A stretch of 64,000 nt of DNA from Caldinitratiruptor microaerophilus (GCF_025999835.1 NZ_AP025628.1:2542001-2606000); one strand, 5' to 3'; positions 47,141-55,844 are shown, counted from the first letter of the stretch. Made by a program: numbers and translations. The notes: generated by a model not told the origin, from the sequence alone.

Positions 47141-49555
47141 TCACCACGTCCCGAGGAGGCGGCCGCCTTCCCCCGGCAGGCCGGGGAACTGAGTGCGCAC
47201 ACTCAGGGCGCCGGACGCCGGGTCGCCCCGGACGCAGACGGTCCCGTGACGCTCCGTGCGGTACTGGGCGGATGCACCGGGCACGCGCGGGGACCCGGAG
47301 CCGGCCGTCGGGGCCTGTCCCGCCACGATGACCACCCGTGCCCCCGCCGGCAGGGCAGACGCCGGGGATTCGCCTTTCGCCGTCACCTGGACGACCGCGG
47401 GGGATCGCCACGCTCCCGGCGGACCGCTGGCCGCGGCGGCCGCGCCGGCGATCCGGACGGCGAGAGCTCCCGCCTCGACCTGCACGAGCAGGCCATCCGG
47501 AACGCCGGGTGCCTCCGGCGCGGGCCAGGCAGCCAGGCGCACGCCCGGACGCGGCTCCCACCTCTGCGGACCGCCGGCTTCGGACACCAGCCGCACCGGC
47601 ACGCCCGCCACCCGGGCCATGTCCCGCACGTCGAGCCAGGCACGGGGCGGGTCGTTCACCTGGGGGGTCCAGAGCTCGGCCACCGGATGGGTGGCGAGAA
47701 CCGTCGCCATGCCACCCGCCTCCCCCTGCCGCGCGGACGTGACGACGGCCAGGTCCAGCCGGCGCACCCCCTGCCGGCGGAGGAACAGGACGACCACGTC
47801 GCGGCCGGCGTCGACGCCGGCGTTCGGCCGGGCAGGGCCGGCGTCGACCAGGACGGCCTCTCCGCCGGGCAGCCGCAGCACCGTGGCGGCGCCGGGCCCG
47901 ACGTGCAGGAAGCAGGCCTCGAGGCGTTCCCGGCTGGTGAAGGAGGGTAGCGCCGGGCCGATCGCCGAAGCCACGCCGGCCCCCGCCAGCAGGGCGAAGC
48001 CCGCAAGGGCGGGTCCCGGGCGGAGCAGGCGGCCCGCCGCCCGCCGCACGGGGTCCCCGAGAACCGTCCTCCACCGCCACGCGGCGAGGGCGGCGTAGTA
48101 CAGCGCCAGCGCCGCCGGGCCGGGCGGACCGATGGGGGCGCCGGCCAGCGGCAGTTCCGCCAGTCCCTCCAGCGGACCGGTCAGGAGGCCTGTGAGGCCC
48201 CCCGCCAGGCGGAGCGCCGGGGCCGCGAGGAGCGGGTGGATGAGGCCCAGCCCCATGCCGAACGCCGCCAGAGGCACGAGTGCCAGCACCACGAGCCCCA
48301 CCCACAGGTTGGCCAGCGGCGAGATCAGCGTCACGTAGCCGAAGCGGCTCAGAAGGAGCGGTTCCACGGCCGCGCCGGCGGCCAGGGTGACGGCCAGGGG
48401 TGCGGCGACGGCGGGGAAGAGGTACCGCCCGAGCCGGCTGGCGATCGGCGGGCCGAGCGCCAGGATACCCAGGGTGGCCAGGAACGAGAGCTGGAACCCC
48501 AGGTCGAACAGCATGCCGGGCGCAGCGGCCAGGAGAACGAGGGTGGCGGCGGCCAGGCTCGAGTAGCCGTCGGACCGCCTGCCCTGGGCCTGACCGGCGT
48601 AGTGGAGGGTCGCGGCGACGCCGGCGCGGAGCACGGGCGGTCCGGAGCCGGCGAGCACGCTGTACGCCCAGATGGCGGGAACCACCGCGAGGGCCGCCGC
48701 CCGCCGGGGGGCGCCGAGCCGGGACAGCGCCCAGGCCAAGGGGCCGGTCACCAGGGCGACGTTCCCGCCGGAAGCTGCCAGGACGTGATAGACCCCGGTG
48801 AGGCGAAAGGCGTGCCGCCACCGGTCCGGGATCCCTTCGCGGTCGCCCAGGACGAGGCCGGCCAGGAGCGCCGCCCGCTCTGCGGACAGCCACCGCTCCG
48901 TCACCGCCCGCAGGCGCTCGCGGGCGGCCTGCGCCCACCGGTGGAGCGCGCCCGTGGCGCCCGGGCCGGCATCCTCGGGTGTAACCCAGGCGGCCACCGT
49001 GAGAAAGATGCCGCGGCGGGCGAGTTCTCGCCGCAGGTCCTCCCCGATTCCCGGCAGGGTGAGCGGCGGGACCACCGGCACGCCGCGCACCCGGACCCGG
49101 CGGCCCGGAGCCGGCAAGGAACCGGGCGCACCCCGGGCGGCCGGCGCCCGCCAGGTCACGTGCAGGGGCTCCCTGACCGGGACCGGCCCCGCGCGGCGGA
49201 CCGTCCCGTCGAGCAGGCGCACCGCCTCGGCCCGCACGACCATCTCGGGCCCGCTCCGGCCAATCCCGGCGTTCAGGACCGTCCCGACCACCTCGACGGG
49301 ACGGTCCACGTATGCGCGCAGGGCCCCCGGCCCGACCCACCGCGGGGTGGCGTGGCGCAGCGCCCCTGCCAGGAGCGCGGCCATCAGGAGGGCGCCGGCC
49401 GGAGGCGGCTGCCCGCGCCGGGCGGACAGGGCGACCGTGCAGGCCGCAGCAGCCAGGCCGGCGAGGGGCAGCAGCGGGTGCGGGCGAAGCCAGTCGGCCG
49501 CCCAGATGCCCGCGGCGAAGGCGGCCGCCAGGGCCACGAGCGGACGCGGCCTCAC
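47141..49555 (-). CDS. comEC: Competence DNA-uptake channel ComEC/Rec2
   Basis: 804 aa from a GTG at 49555 that overlaps comEA as GTGA. Order: N-terminal hydrophobic segments, an OB-like extracellular domain (DUF4131), the competence membrane domain with VYHVLAASGGNVAL and FDLGFQLSFLATLGILALGP, and a C-terminal metallo-beta-lactamase-like domain. ComEC forms the channel for single-stranded DNA in transformation. The C-terminal domain is degenerate: the usual THPDADHIGG motif reads TSARQGEAGG (606-615), with H to S, D to R, D to G and H to E. The transport domain itself looks intact. Confidence 0.92.
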   Translation of the reverse strand: MRPRPLVALAAAFAAGIWAADWLRPHPLLPLAGLAAAACTVALSARRGQPPPAGALLMAALLAGALRHATPRWVGPGALRAYVDRPVEVVGTVLNAGIGRSGPEMVVRAEAVRLLDGTVRRAGPVPVREPLHVTWRAPAARGAPGSLPAPGRRVRVRGVPVVPPLTLPGIGEDLRRELARRGIFLTVAAWVTPEDAGPGATGALHRWAQAARERLRAVTERWLSAERAALLAGLVLGDREGIPDRWRHAFRLTGVYHVLAASGGNVALVTGPLAWALSRLGAPRRAAALAVVPAIWAYSVLAGSGPPVLRAGVAATLHYAGQAQGRRSDGYSSLAAATLVLLAAAPGMLFDLGFQLSFLATLGILALGPPIASRLGRYLFPAVAAPLAVTLAAGAAVEPLLLSRFGYVTLISPLANLWVGLVVLALVPLAAFGMGLGLIHPLLAAPALRLAGGLTGLLTGPLEGLAELPLAGAPIGPPGPAALALYYAALAAWRWRTVLGDPVRRAAGRLLRPGPALAGFALLAGAGVASAIGPALPSFTSRERLEACFLHVGPGAATVLRLPGGEAVLVDAGPARPNAGVDAGRDVVVLFLRRQGVRRLDLAVVTSARQGEAGGMATVLATHPVAELWTPQVNDPPRAWLDVRDMARVAGVPVRLVSEAGGPQRWEPRPGVRLAAWPAPEAPGVPDGLLVQVEAGALAVRIAGAAAAASGPPGAWRSPAVVQVTAKGESPASALPAGARVVIVAGQAPTAGSGSPRVPGASAQYRTERHGTVCVRGDPASGALSVRTQFPGLPGEGGRLLGTW

Positions 49556-50298
49556 AGGGTGAGGTAGGGCCGGAGCTGCTCGAGGCGGGAGGCGCCGATC
49601 CCCGGCACCTGCAGCAGGTCCTCGATGCTCCGGAAGCGCTCCACCCGGCGGCGGTGCTCCACGATCCGCTCCGCCAGCACCCTGCCGATGCCGGGGAGGG
49701 TCATGAGCTCCTCCACGCCGGCCGTGTTGAGGTTCACCCGCCCCGGAGCGGTTCCCGCCACCCCCGCCTCCCGCCCGCCGGCACCGGCGCGCGGCGGCGC
49801 CGCGGCGGGACCGTGGTCCGCCCCCAGTGCTTCGGGTGGCAGGTTCGCGCCCGGAGCGAGGTCCCGGCGCGAGGGGACGAAGATCTTGTCGCCATCGGCC
49901 ACCGGGCGGGCGAGGTTGAGCGCCCCGGGCAGCGCCTCGGGAAGCGGTTGGGCCGCCGCCACGGCGTCGGCCACCCGCGCGCCGGGCTCGAGCCGGTGAA
50001 CGCCGGGCGCCGCCACCGCGCCCGCCACGTGCACGGCCAGGGCCTCCCGGCCCTCCGGGCCCTGCCGCGGCGCCTCGGACCCCGGCGCCGGTCCGACGGG
50101 TGCCGGCGGCTCACGCCGGGGCCAACCGACCGTGCCTCCCGCCGGCGTCCCCGTCCCCTCGTCCCCGGCCGGAGCCGCCGGCGGCGGCCCGGGCACCTCC
50201 CTCGCCCGGTACGCCCGGTAGCCCAGCACGATCACCGCGCCGGTGAAGACGCCGAGCAGCGCGGTGGCCGCCCAGCGCCGGTACCCTTCGAACTCCAC
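49552..50298 (-). CDS. comEA: Competence DNA-binding protein ComEA
   Basis: 248 aa from a GTG at 50298. An N-terminal membrane anchor (WAATALLGVFTGAVIVLGY), an SLBB-like domain (VHVAGAVAAPGVHRLEPGARVADAV), a variable linker, and a C-terminal helix-hairpin-helix pair (GRVNLNTAGVEELMTLPGIG, then LLQVPGIGASRLEQLRPY). It captures double-stranded DNA outside the cell and passes it to ComEC. Overlaps comEC by four bases. Its ribosome site lies in a hairpin with a UUCG loop (next entry). comEB is absent from the operon. Confidence 0.93.
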   Translation of the reverse strand: MEFEGYRRWAATALLGVFTGAVIVLGYRAYRAREVPGPPPAAPAGDEGTGTPAGGTVGWPRREPPAPVGPAPGSEAPRQGPEGREALAVHVAGAVAAPGVHRLEPGARVADAVAAAQPLPEALPGALNLARPVADGDKIFVPSRRDLAPGANLPPEALGADHGPAAAPPRAGAGGREAGVAGTAPGRVNLNTAGVEELMTLPGIGRVLAERIVEHRRRVERFRSIEDLLQVPGIGASRLEQLRPYLTL

Positions 50299-50305
50299 CG
50301 ACCAT

Positions 50306-50319
50306 CCCCCCGAAGGGGG
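50306..50319 (-). promoter_or_regulatory. comEA leader hairpin hiding the Shine-Dalgarno
   Basis: RNA reads CCCCC-TTCG-GGGGG(G): a five-pair stem closed by a cUUCGg tetraloop, an exceptionally stable loop. The GGGGGG (50311-50306) is the comEA ribosome site, seven bases before the GTG, and is wholly within the stem. Sequence shows the pairing; a role in limiting competence expression is inference. Confidence 0.55.
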
Positions 50320-50358
50320 AGTTCGGCGCCTGTTTGGTATTTCCTGCTAGATCTGGGT

Positions 50359-51072
50359 TCACAAGGTCCACTCGTACCGGCCCGTTCCTTCCCCGCCTGC
50401 CCCGGCGTCGGGGTCCGGCGGGAGGAACGCCTCCACGCGGCTCACCCCTGCGAGGCCGGAGAGCGCCTCCCGGACGCGCGCCGCCTCGTCGGGCGCCCGG
50501 AGGAGCCCGCGCACGTGCAGGGTGTCGCCCTCTGCCCAGACCGTGAAGCGCTGCGCGCCCAGCCCGGCGCGCTCGAGCCGCTGCCGCGCCTCCCGGGCAG
50601 CCCGGGCCTCCCCTTCCTCGCCACCGGCCTCCACCTCCAGGTGCGCGCGGACCTCACGGACACCTGCCACGCCGGCGGCGATCCGCTCCGCCTCCTCCGC
50701 CGCCCCGGGCCCGGGCACCCGGCCGAGGAGTTCGACGGACCCACGCCCCAGTCGCGGCGTCACCTGCCGGGTGGCCGGATTGGCGGCAAGCCGCCCCCGG
50801 AGTTCTCCCGCACTCTCGCCGTCGGTCCACCCCGGCTCCGCGCCCACGGTGAGGTCGTTTCGCACGTCCCCGACGCCCGGCACGGTGCGGGCGATGGCTT
50901 CCGCCGCCTGCTTCTGCGACAGGGTGTCGACGATCCCGTAGAGCCGCACCGTGTCACCGTGGGCCTCGACCCGCACGTCCAGGCCCGCCGATTCCGTGCG
51001 CGCCAGGAGCGCCTCCTTCACCCGGCGCTCCAGCCGGGCCTCCTCACGTTCCCCGTGCCCATCCTGCGCCAC
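50359..51072 (-). CDS. BON-domain protein (three repeats)
   Basis: 237 aa, no signal peptide or membrane segment. Three BON-like repeats: VEAHGDTVRLYGIVDTLSQKQAAE followed by PGVGDVRNDLTV; then GSVELLGRVPGPGAAEEAERIAAGVAGV with REVRAHLEV; then GDTLHVRGLLRAPDEAARVREAL with AGVSRVEAFL. Key repeated form is G-x-V-x-L-x-G-x-V followed by A and G-V-x-x-V. BON domains bind lipid surfaces or ligands; the role here is unknown. 60 bases upstream of comEA, maybe co-transcribed. Confidence 0.75.
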   Translation of the reverse strand: MAQDGHGEREEARLERRVKEALLARTESAGLDVRVEAHGDTVRLYGIVDTLSQKQAAEAIARTVPGVGDVRNDLTVGAEPGWTDGESAGELRGRLAANPATRQVTPRLGRGSVELLGRVPGPGAAEEAERIAAGVAGVREVRAHLEVEAGGEEGEARAAREARQRLERAGLGAQRFTVWAEGDTLHVRGLLRAPDEAARVREALSGLAGVSRVEAFLPPDPDAGAGGEGTGRYEWTL

Positions 51073-51344
51073 GTGCCTTGCCTCCTTCGCCGCCGGAACG
51101 GGTCCACGTACGCCCGGATGTAGTGTGCGCGGCCGGCGCGACGCCAGGGCCAGCGGGACAGGGCGCGAGACGAGGACCCCGTTTTCTGCCAGTGAGCAGA
51201 TGTTCGGTATGTTGTTACCGTTTCCGGGAGGAACTGGCTCAAAAACGGCGAAGGAATTTCCTCAGATGGCGGAGCGGGAGCGGCAGGCGCGGGACGCGGC
51301 GCCGCGGGTACCGCTCCGGCGCCCGCCAGCCCGGAGGTGATCAG

Positions 51345-52286
51345 GTGGGTATGAGGACGCTGGCGGTGTGGGCTCACCCGGGGTGCGCGACGCTGGCCGA
51401 CGCTGCGGCGGAGGTCGCGGCGGAACTGCACGACGGAGGGTTCACCGTGGCAGTGGTGGCGGGCTGTGGAACGGACTTCCATCGCGAGGTGCTGTCCCGG
51501 TTCACCGAGACCCTTCTGGTCTACACCCCGGAGGAGTTCGCTTCCTTCCGGGAGGAGGCCGTTGCCAACGTGGTGGGGCTCCTGCACCGCCGCCACGACG
51601 CGGTGCTCATCCTGGGTCTGCTCGGGGCCGGTGGACCGCCGCCTTGCTGGGCTTCGGCGGCCGAACATCACGTCCTCCTCCTTCCCGCCGACCCGGCGGC
51701 CGCGGCGAGCGTGAGCGAGTGGGTCGGCGGCTGGCAGCGGGCCGGCCGGCCTCTCCCCCACCTCCTGGTCGAGCCGCGGCCCGAGGGCCCCCCGGCCGAG
51801 GAGGTCAGCCGGGCCTGCGGGCTGGAACTCATGGGCACGACCGCGGACGTGGCCGGCGCCCGGGAAGAACGCAGGGTGCAGAACCGGGAGCGCATCCGCC
51901 GGATCATCCAGGCCGACCGGTCCGAGGCCGGCGCGGACCGCCCACCGGTGCCGTCCGAGATCGAGCCCGACCCCGAGCTCGTCCAGGACCTCGTGCAGAC
52001 GGTGGAACTGCTGGCGGCGCTGGGCCGCCGCCGCCAGGCCCTGGAGCAGAGCACCGCGGCGGCGCAGGAGGAGTTCGACCGGCTGCGCTCGGCCATGCTG
52101 GGCTGCATCGACTCCGACGAGGACCCGGTGGACGGCATCATGGAGGAACAGGTGCGCGCCCTGGTACAGGCCAAGGCGCGCCTGCGGGCCGCGCGGCGGG
52201 AGCGGTCCCGGCTGATCGAGGAGATCCGCGGCCCCGCTGCCAGGCTGCGCCGGTGGCTCGACTCGGTCGCCGACGAGGCCGGCTGA
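51345..52286 (+). CDS. MinD/ParA-like protein without a P-loop, C-terminal coiled coil
   Basis: 313 aa from a GTG at 51345, five bases after GGAGGTG (ATG at 51351 is the alternative). The N-terminus, RTLAVWAHPGCATLADAAAEVAAEL, has the strand-loop-helix layout of MinD/ParA ATPases, yet the Walker A loop (normally KGGVGKT) reads HPGCATL. The central part keeps the alternation of strand and helix (DAVLILGLLGAGG). The C-terminal third (from about residue 210) is a predicted coiled coil (EFDRLRSAMLG, VRALVQAKARLRAARRERSR). Homology is inference from layout only. The 272-base gap before it holds no gene and no convincing promoter. Confidence 0.5.
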   Translation: MGMRTLAVWAHPGCATLADAAAEVAAELHDGGFTVAVVAGCGTDFHREVLSRFTETLLVYTPEEFASFREEAVANVVGLLHRRHDAVLILGLLGAGGPPPCWASAAEHHVLLLPADPAAAASVSEWVGGWQRAGRPLPHLLVEPRPEGPPAEEVSRACGLELMGTTADVAGAREERRVQNRERIRRIIQADRSEAGADRPPVPSEIEPDPELVQDLVQTVELLAALGRRRQALEQSTAAAQEEFDRLRSAMLGCIDSDEDPVDGIMEEQVRALVQAKARLRAARRERSRLIEEIRGPAARLRRWLDSVADEAG

Positions 52287-52331
52287 CAGGCCGGCCGCGG
52301 GGAGGTGTGTGCGGGCTCCGGCGGGCGCGCG

Positions 52332-52363
52332 TCCGGGGGGCGGGCTCCCGCCCGCCCCCCGGA
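52332..52363. terminator. Bidirectional hairpin between convergent genes
   Basis: TCCGGGGGGCGGGC (52332-52345) pairs perfectly with 52350-52363 around TCCC: 14 pairs. It lies between the MinD-like gene and leuS, both ending here. No U-tract. Confidence 0.75.
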
Positions 52364-52391
52364 GCACGTATCCTCCGTCCGCCGGCTTCCG

Positions 52392-54917
52392 TCAGCGCAC
52401 CACCACGCTGACCAGGCGCCCCGGCACGACGACGACGTTCTCGACCGTCTTCCCGTCCGTGTAGGCCCGGACCTTTTCCAGGGACAGCGCCATCTCCCGG
52501 ATCTCGTCCGCGGAGGCGCCGACGGGCACCTGGATGCGGTCCCGCACCTTGCCGTTGACCTGGACGGCCATCTCCACGGTCTCCTGGACGAGGGCCGACT
52601 CGTCCACTTCCGGCCACGCCTCCAGGTGCACGCTGGTGGTGTGGCCCAACCTCTCCCAGAGCTCGTCCGCCAGGTGTGGGGCGAACGGCGCCATCATCCG
52701 CACGGCTGTCTCCAGCGCCTCCGCCAGGACGGCCGGATGCTGGCGGTCCTCCGGGACGTTCGCACGGTAGTCGTAGACGGCGTTGACGAGTTCCATGATG
52801 GAAGCGATCGCGGTGTTGAACGCGAAGCGATCCTCCAGATCCGTGGTCACCTTCCGGAGCGTGCGGTGGACCACCCGCCGCAGCGCCCGCTCGGCCTCCC
52901 CCAGGGCCGGCGCCTCCGCCGTGGCCGCCTGCTCGCCCGCCCCCACCGGTGCCAGGTGCCGGGCTGCCTGGACCACCGGCACGCTGCTGGTGACCATCCG
53001 GTAGAACCGGTTCACGAACCGGGAGGCGCCCTCGATGCCGGCGTCCGACCAGTCCAGGTCCCGCTCCGGCGGCGCGGCGAAGAGGATGAACACCCGGCAG
53101 GCGTCGGCGCCGTAGCGGTCGATCATCTCCTCGGGGCTGACCACGTTCCCCTTGGACTTGGACATCTTGGCGCCGTCCTTGATCACCATGCCCTGGGTGA
53201 GCAGGGCGGTGAAGGGCTCGTCGAAGTCCAGGTAGCCCATGTCCCGGAGGGCCTTGGTGAAGAACCGGCTGTAGAGCAGGTGCAGGACGGCATGCTCGAT
53301 GCCGCCCACGTACTGGTCGACGGGCAGCCAGTACCGCACCTTCTCGGGGTCCCACGCCCGCTCGCTGTTGTGCGCGTCCGCGTAGCGCAGGTAGTACCAC
53401 GAGGAGCACATGAAGGTGTCCATCGTGTCCGTCTCCCGCCGGGCGGGGCCGCCGCACGCGGGGCAGGTCGTGTGCACGAACCCCTCGTGGCGCGCCAGCG
53501 GAGAGGTGCCCTCGCCGGTGAACACGAGGTCGGGCGGCAGCAGCACCGGCAGCTGATCCTCCGGCACCGGCACGATGCCGCACCGGTCGCAGTAGACGAT
53601 CGGGATGGGGGCGCCCCAGGCCCGCTGACGGGATACCAGCCAGTCGCGGAGCCGGTAGTTGACCTTGCGCGCGCCGATCCCCTGCTCCTCGAGGTAGTCG
53701 GCGATCCGGCGCTTGCCCTCCTCGCTGGGCAGCCCGCTGAAGGGGCCGGAGTTCACCATCGTCCCCGGATCCACGTACGCCTCGGTCATGCCGTCGGGGT
53801 CGAGTGGCCTGTCGGGAGGCTGGATGACCACCCGGATCGGCAGGCCGTACTTGCGGGCGAAGGCGAAGTCCCGCTCGTCGTGCGCGGGGACGCCCATGAC
53901 GGCGCCGGTGCCGTACTCGTAGAGGACGTAGTTGGCGATCCAGATGGGCACCCGGTCGCCGCTCAGCGGGTTGATCGCGTACGCGCCGGTGAAGAGGCCG
54001 ACCTTCTCGACGTCCTCCGCCGTCCGGGCGATCTCGCTCTGCGTGCGGACCCACTCGACGAACCGCCGTACCTCGTCCGCCTGGGGCTTGCCCTCGATCA
54101 GGCGCTCCACCAGCGGATGCTCGGGGGCCAGCACCATGTACGTGACGCCGAAGACCGTGTCCGGGCGGGTGGTGAACACGGGGATCGGCTCGCCGGTCCC
54201 CTCCACGCGGAAGACGATCTCGCAGCCTTCCGACCGGCCGATCCAGTTGCGCTGCATGATCCGCACGCGCTCCGGCCACTTTGGCAGCTTGTCGAGGTCC
54301 TCGAGCAGCTCGTCCGCGTAGGCGGTGATGCGGAAGAACCACTGCTCCAGGTTCTTCTTCGTCACCACCGAGTCGCAGCGCCAGCAGCGGCCCTCGACGA
54401 CCTGCTCGTTGGCCAGCACGGTCTCGCAGGAGGGGCACCAGTTGACCGGCGCCTCCTTGCGGTACGCCAGCCCCTTCTTGAAGAACTGCAGGAACAGCCA
54501 CTGGGTCCACCGGTAGTAGTCGGGCCGGCACGAATACACCGCCCGGTCCCAGTCGTAGGAGTACCCCAGGGACTTGAGCTGTTCGGTCATCTCGGCGATG
54601 TTGTCCCACGTCCACCGATCCGGCGGGATGCGGTGCTGGATCGCGGCGTTCTCGGCCGGCATCCCGAACGCGTCGAAGCCCATGGGGTGCAGGACGTTGT
54701 ACCCACGCATCCGCCGGAAGCGGGCGATGGCGTCCACGATGGTGTAGTTGCGCACGTGCCCCATGTGGATCTTGCCCGAGGGGTACGGGAACATGGCCAG
54801 CGCATAGTACTTGGGCCGGGCCGGGTCCTCCGTGACCTTGTAGATCCCGGCCTCTTCCCACCGCCTCTGCCACTTGGGTTCGACTTCCTTGAACGGAAAG
54901 CGCTCCTCCGCGCTCAC
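52392..54917 (-). CDS. leuS: Leucyl-tRNA synthetase
   Basis: 841 aa from a GTG at 54917, six bases from GGGAGGG; an earlier ATG at 54962 would fall inside the leader terminator. Class I motifs: FPYPSGKIHMGHVRNY (HIGH form HMGH), editing CP1 domain with the LeuRS-type threonine-rich TRPDTVFGVTYMVLAPEH, zinc-type cysteines (CPSCETVLANEQ, GRCWRCDSVV) and KMSKSKGN. Charges tRNA-Leu in the cytoplasm. Controlled by a T-box leader upstream. Confidence 0.98.
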   Translation of the reverse strand: MSAEERFPFKEVEPKWQRRWEEAGIYKVTEDPARPKYYALAMFPYPSGKIHMGHVRNYTIVDAIARFRRMRGYNVLHPMGFDAFGMPAENAAIQHRIPPDRWTWDNIAEMTEQLKSLGYSYDWDRAVYSCRPDYYRWTQWLFLQFFKKGLAYRKEAPVNWCPSCETVLANEQVVEGRCWRCDSVVTKKNLEQWFFRITAYADELLEDLDKLPKWPERVRIMQRNWIGRSEGCEIVFRVEGTGEPIPVFTTRPDTVFGVTYMVLAPEHPLVERLIEGKPQADEVRRFVEWVRTQSEIARTAEDVEKVGLFTGAYAINPLSGDRVPIWIANYVLYEYGTGAVMGVPAHDERDFAFARKYGLPIRVVIQPPDRPLDPDGMTEAYVDPGTMVNSGPFSGLPSEEGKRRIADYLEEQGIGARKVNYRLRDWLVSRQRAWGAPIPIVYCDRCGIVPVPEDQLPVLLPPDLVFTGEGTSPLARHEGFVHTTCPACGGPARRETDTMDTFMCSSWYYLRYADAHNSERAWDPEKVRYWLPVDQYVGGIEHAVLHLLYSRFFTKALRDMGYLDFDEPFTALLTQGMVIKDGAKMSKSKGNVVSPEEMIDRYGADACRVFILFAAPPERDLDWSDAGIEGASRFVNRFYRMVTSSVPVVQAARHLAPVGAGEQAATAEAPALGEAERALRRVVHRTLRKVTTDLEDRFAFNTAIASIMELVNAVYDYRANVPEDRQHPAVLAEALETAVRMMAPFAPHLADELWERLGHTTSVHLEAWPEVDESALVQETVEMAVQVNGKVRDRIQVPVGASADEIREMALSLEKVRAYTDGKTVENVVVVPGRLVSVVVR

Positions 54918-54961
54918 ACGGGTCCCTCCCCGGCAACGTGAACCGAACGTGCACCAAACCA

Positions 54962-55217
54962 AGAGCCTCCCGCCCCGTAGGGACGGGAGGCTGTCTCCCG
55001 CGGTACCACCCTCGTTGGCCGGCCGTGCGGCCGGCCCGCTCGTCAGGGGGTAACGTCCCCAACGGCCCGGGCTTTCCCCTCGATCGCGAGAGGGCTCACC
55101 CGGACAGCTCCGGGGCGAGGTTCAGCCCCCGCGCCCACCGCCCTTCCACCCGCCGGCGGCTCTCTGCAGGGCCGGAGTGGCCTACTGCTCCCCGTCATCG
55201 CGATCCCTTATGCAGTC
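54962..55217 (-). promoter_or_regulatory. T-box riboswitch of leuS (specifier CTC, leucine)
   Basis: The leader RNA, about 256 bases, contains the full T-box element (AACGAGGGTGGTACCGCG, 55016-54999) and, in stem I, GGGGAGCAGTAGG and CAGAGAGCCG. The specifier codon CTC is at 55119-55117 in GAACCTCGCCCCGGAGCTG, matching leucine, the amino acid of the downstream gene. A terminator stem AGCCTCCCG / CGGGAGGCT (54964-54972 with 54984-54992) ends it. Uncharged tRNA-Leu should favour read-through. Confidence 0.95.
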
Positions 55218-55223
55218 TTTACT

Positions 55224-55252
55224 ATTATGCGGGGTGCCGGGGGCCCCGTCAA
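55224..55252 (-). promoter_or_regulatory. Sigma-A promoter of leuS
   Basis: TTGACG (55252-55247), 17-base spacer, CATAAT (55229-55224), just upstream of the T-box leader. Confidence 0.8.
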
Positions 55253-55298
55253 GCCGGCCCGACCATGCCGTGCGGCCCCACGGTGCCGGCGAATCCCC

Positions 55299-55658
55299 TC
55301 ACCGTGCACCCGCCAGCACCCGGTGGTCCAGCAGGGGGGCATCGCCCCAGAGCCGTTCGAGGCTGTAGAAATCCCGTTCCTCGTTACGCAGGATGTGCAC
55401 CACGACGTCGCCGTAATCCATGAGCACCCAGCGTCCCAGCCTGTACCCCTCGGTGTGGTGCGGACGGACGCCCATCTCGGCGAGCTTCTCCTCCACGTGG
55501 TCCGCCAGGGCCCGAACCTGGATGGGGGTCGCCCCGGAGCACACCACGAAGAAGTCCGCCACCGAGCTCAGCTTCCGGATGTCCAGGATCTGAACGCGCT
55601 GTGCCTTCCGGTCCTCCAGCAGCTGGGCCACGTGCTGTGCAAGCTGGGTGGAGGTCAA
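55299..55658 (-). CDS. rsfS: Ribosomal silencing factor RsfS
   Basis: 119 aa from a TTG at 55658, nine bases from AAGGAG; the longer open frame from 55817 lacks family sequence. Typical start TSTQLAQHVAQLLEDRKAQRVQILDIRKLSSVADFFVVCSGATP in reduced form (key LDIRKLSSVADFFVV) and motif WVLMDYGDVVVHI. RsfS binds L14 and blocks 70S joining in starvation. Downstream of yqeK as in Bacillus; the lytR gene often between them is missing, replaced by 169 bases with a heptad repeat. Confidence 0.94.
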   Translation of the reverse strand: MTSTQLAQHVAQLLEDRKAQRVQILDIRKLSSVADFFVVCSGATPIQVRALADHVEEKLAEMGVRPHHTEGYRLGRWVLMDYGDVVVHILRNEERDFYSLERLWGDAPLLDHRVLAGAR

Positions 55659-55809
55659 ACGGGCATTCTCCTTCCTGTACTGGATTTGCCTGCCTACTGT
55701 TATTCTATTCCATGACGGGGTCCGCGGGCCATCGCTTCGCCCACCCGCGGCGCCAACTCCCGACGCGCGACGGACGCACCGAGCGTGGCTACCCCGCGTG
55801 GCGCATGCA

Positions 55810-55844
55810 CGACGCACAACTCACTACTCACCACGCACTACTGA
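55810..55844. repeat. Degenerate 7-base tandem repeat, five units of C-N-A-C-N-(C/G)-A
   Basis: CGACGCA, CAACTCA, CTACTCA, CCACGCA, CTACTGA at 55810-55844. The array runs through the stop codon of yqeK (55828-55830), so it encodes the last residues of that protein. It is AT-richer and purine-biased compared with neighbours. No protein or RNA motif is evident. Confidence 0.5.

Noticed and set aside
46743-49340. An 865-codon second frame over comEC
   Set aside because: Overlaps ComEC in another frame on the same strand; composition is Arg/Pro/Gly-rich and shows no motif.
52305-54941. An 878-codon open frame on the plus strand opposite leuS
   Set aside because: The minus strand encodes a complete leucyl-tRNA synthetase with all motifs; the open antisense frame is a by-product of high GC codon bias and its translation is Pro/Arg/His-rich with no domain.
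55810-55844. Possible CRISPR array
   Set aside because: Units are only seven bases, adjacent without spacers, and degenerate; no cas genes.
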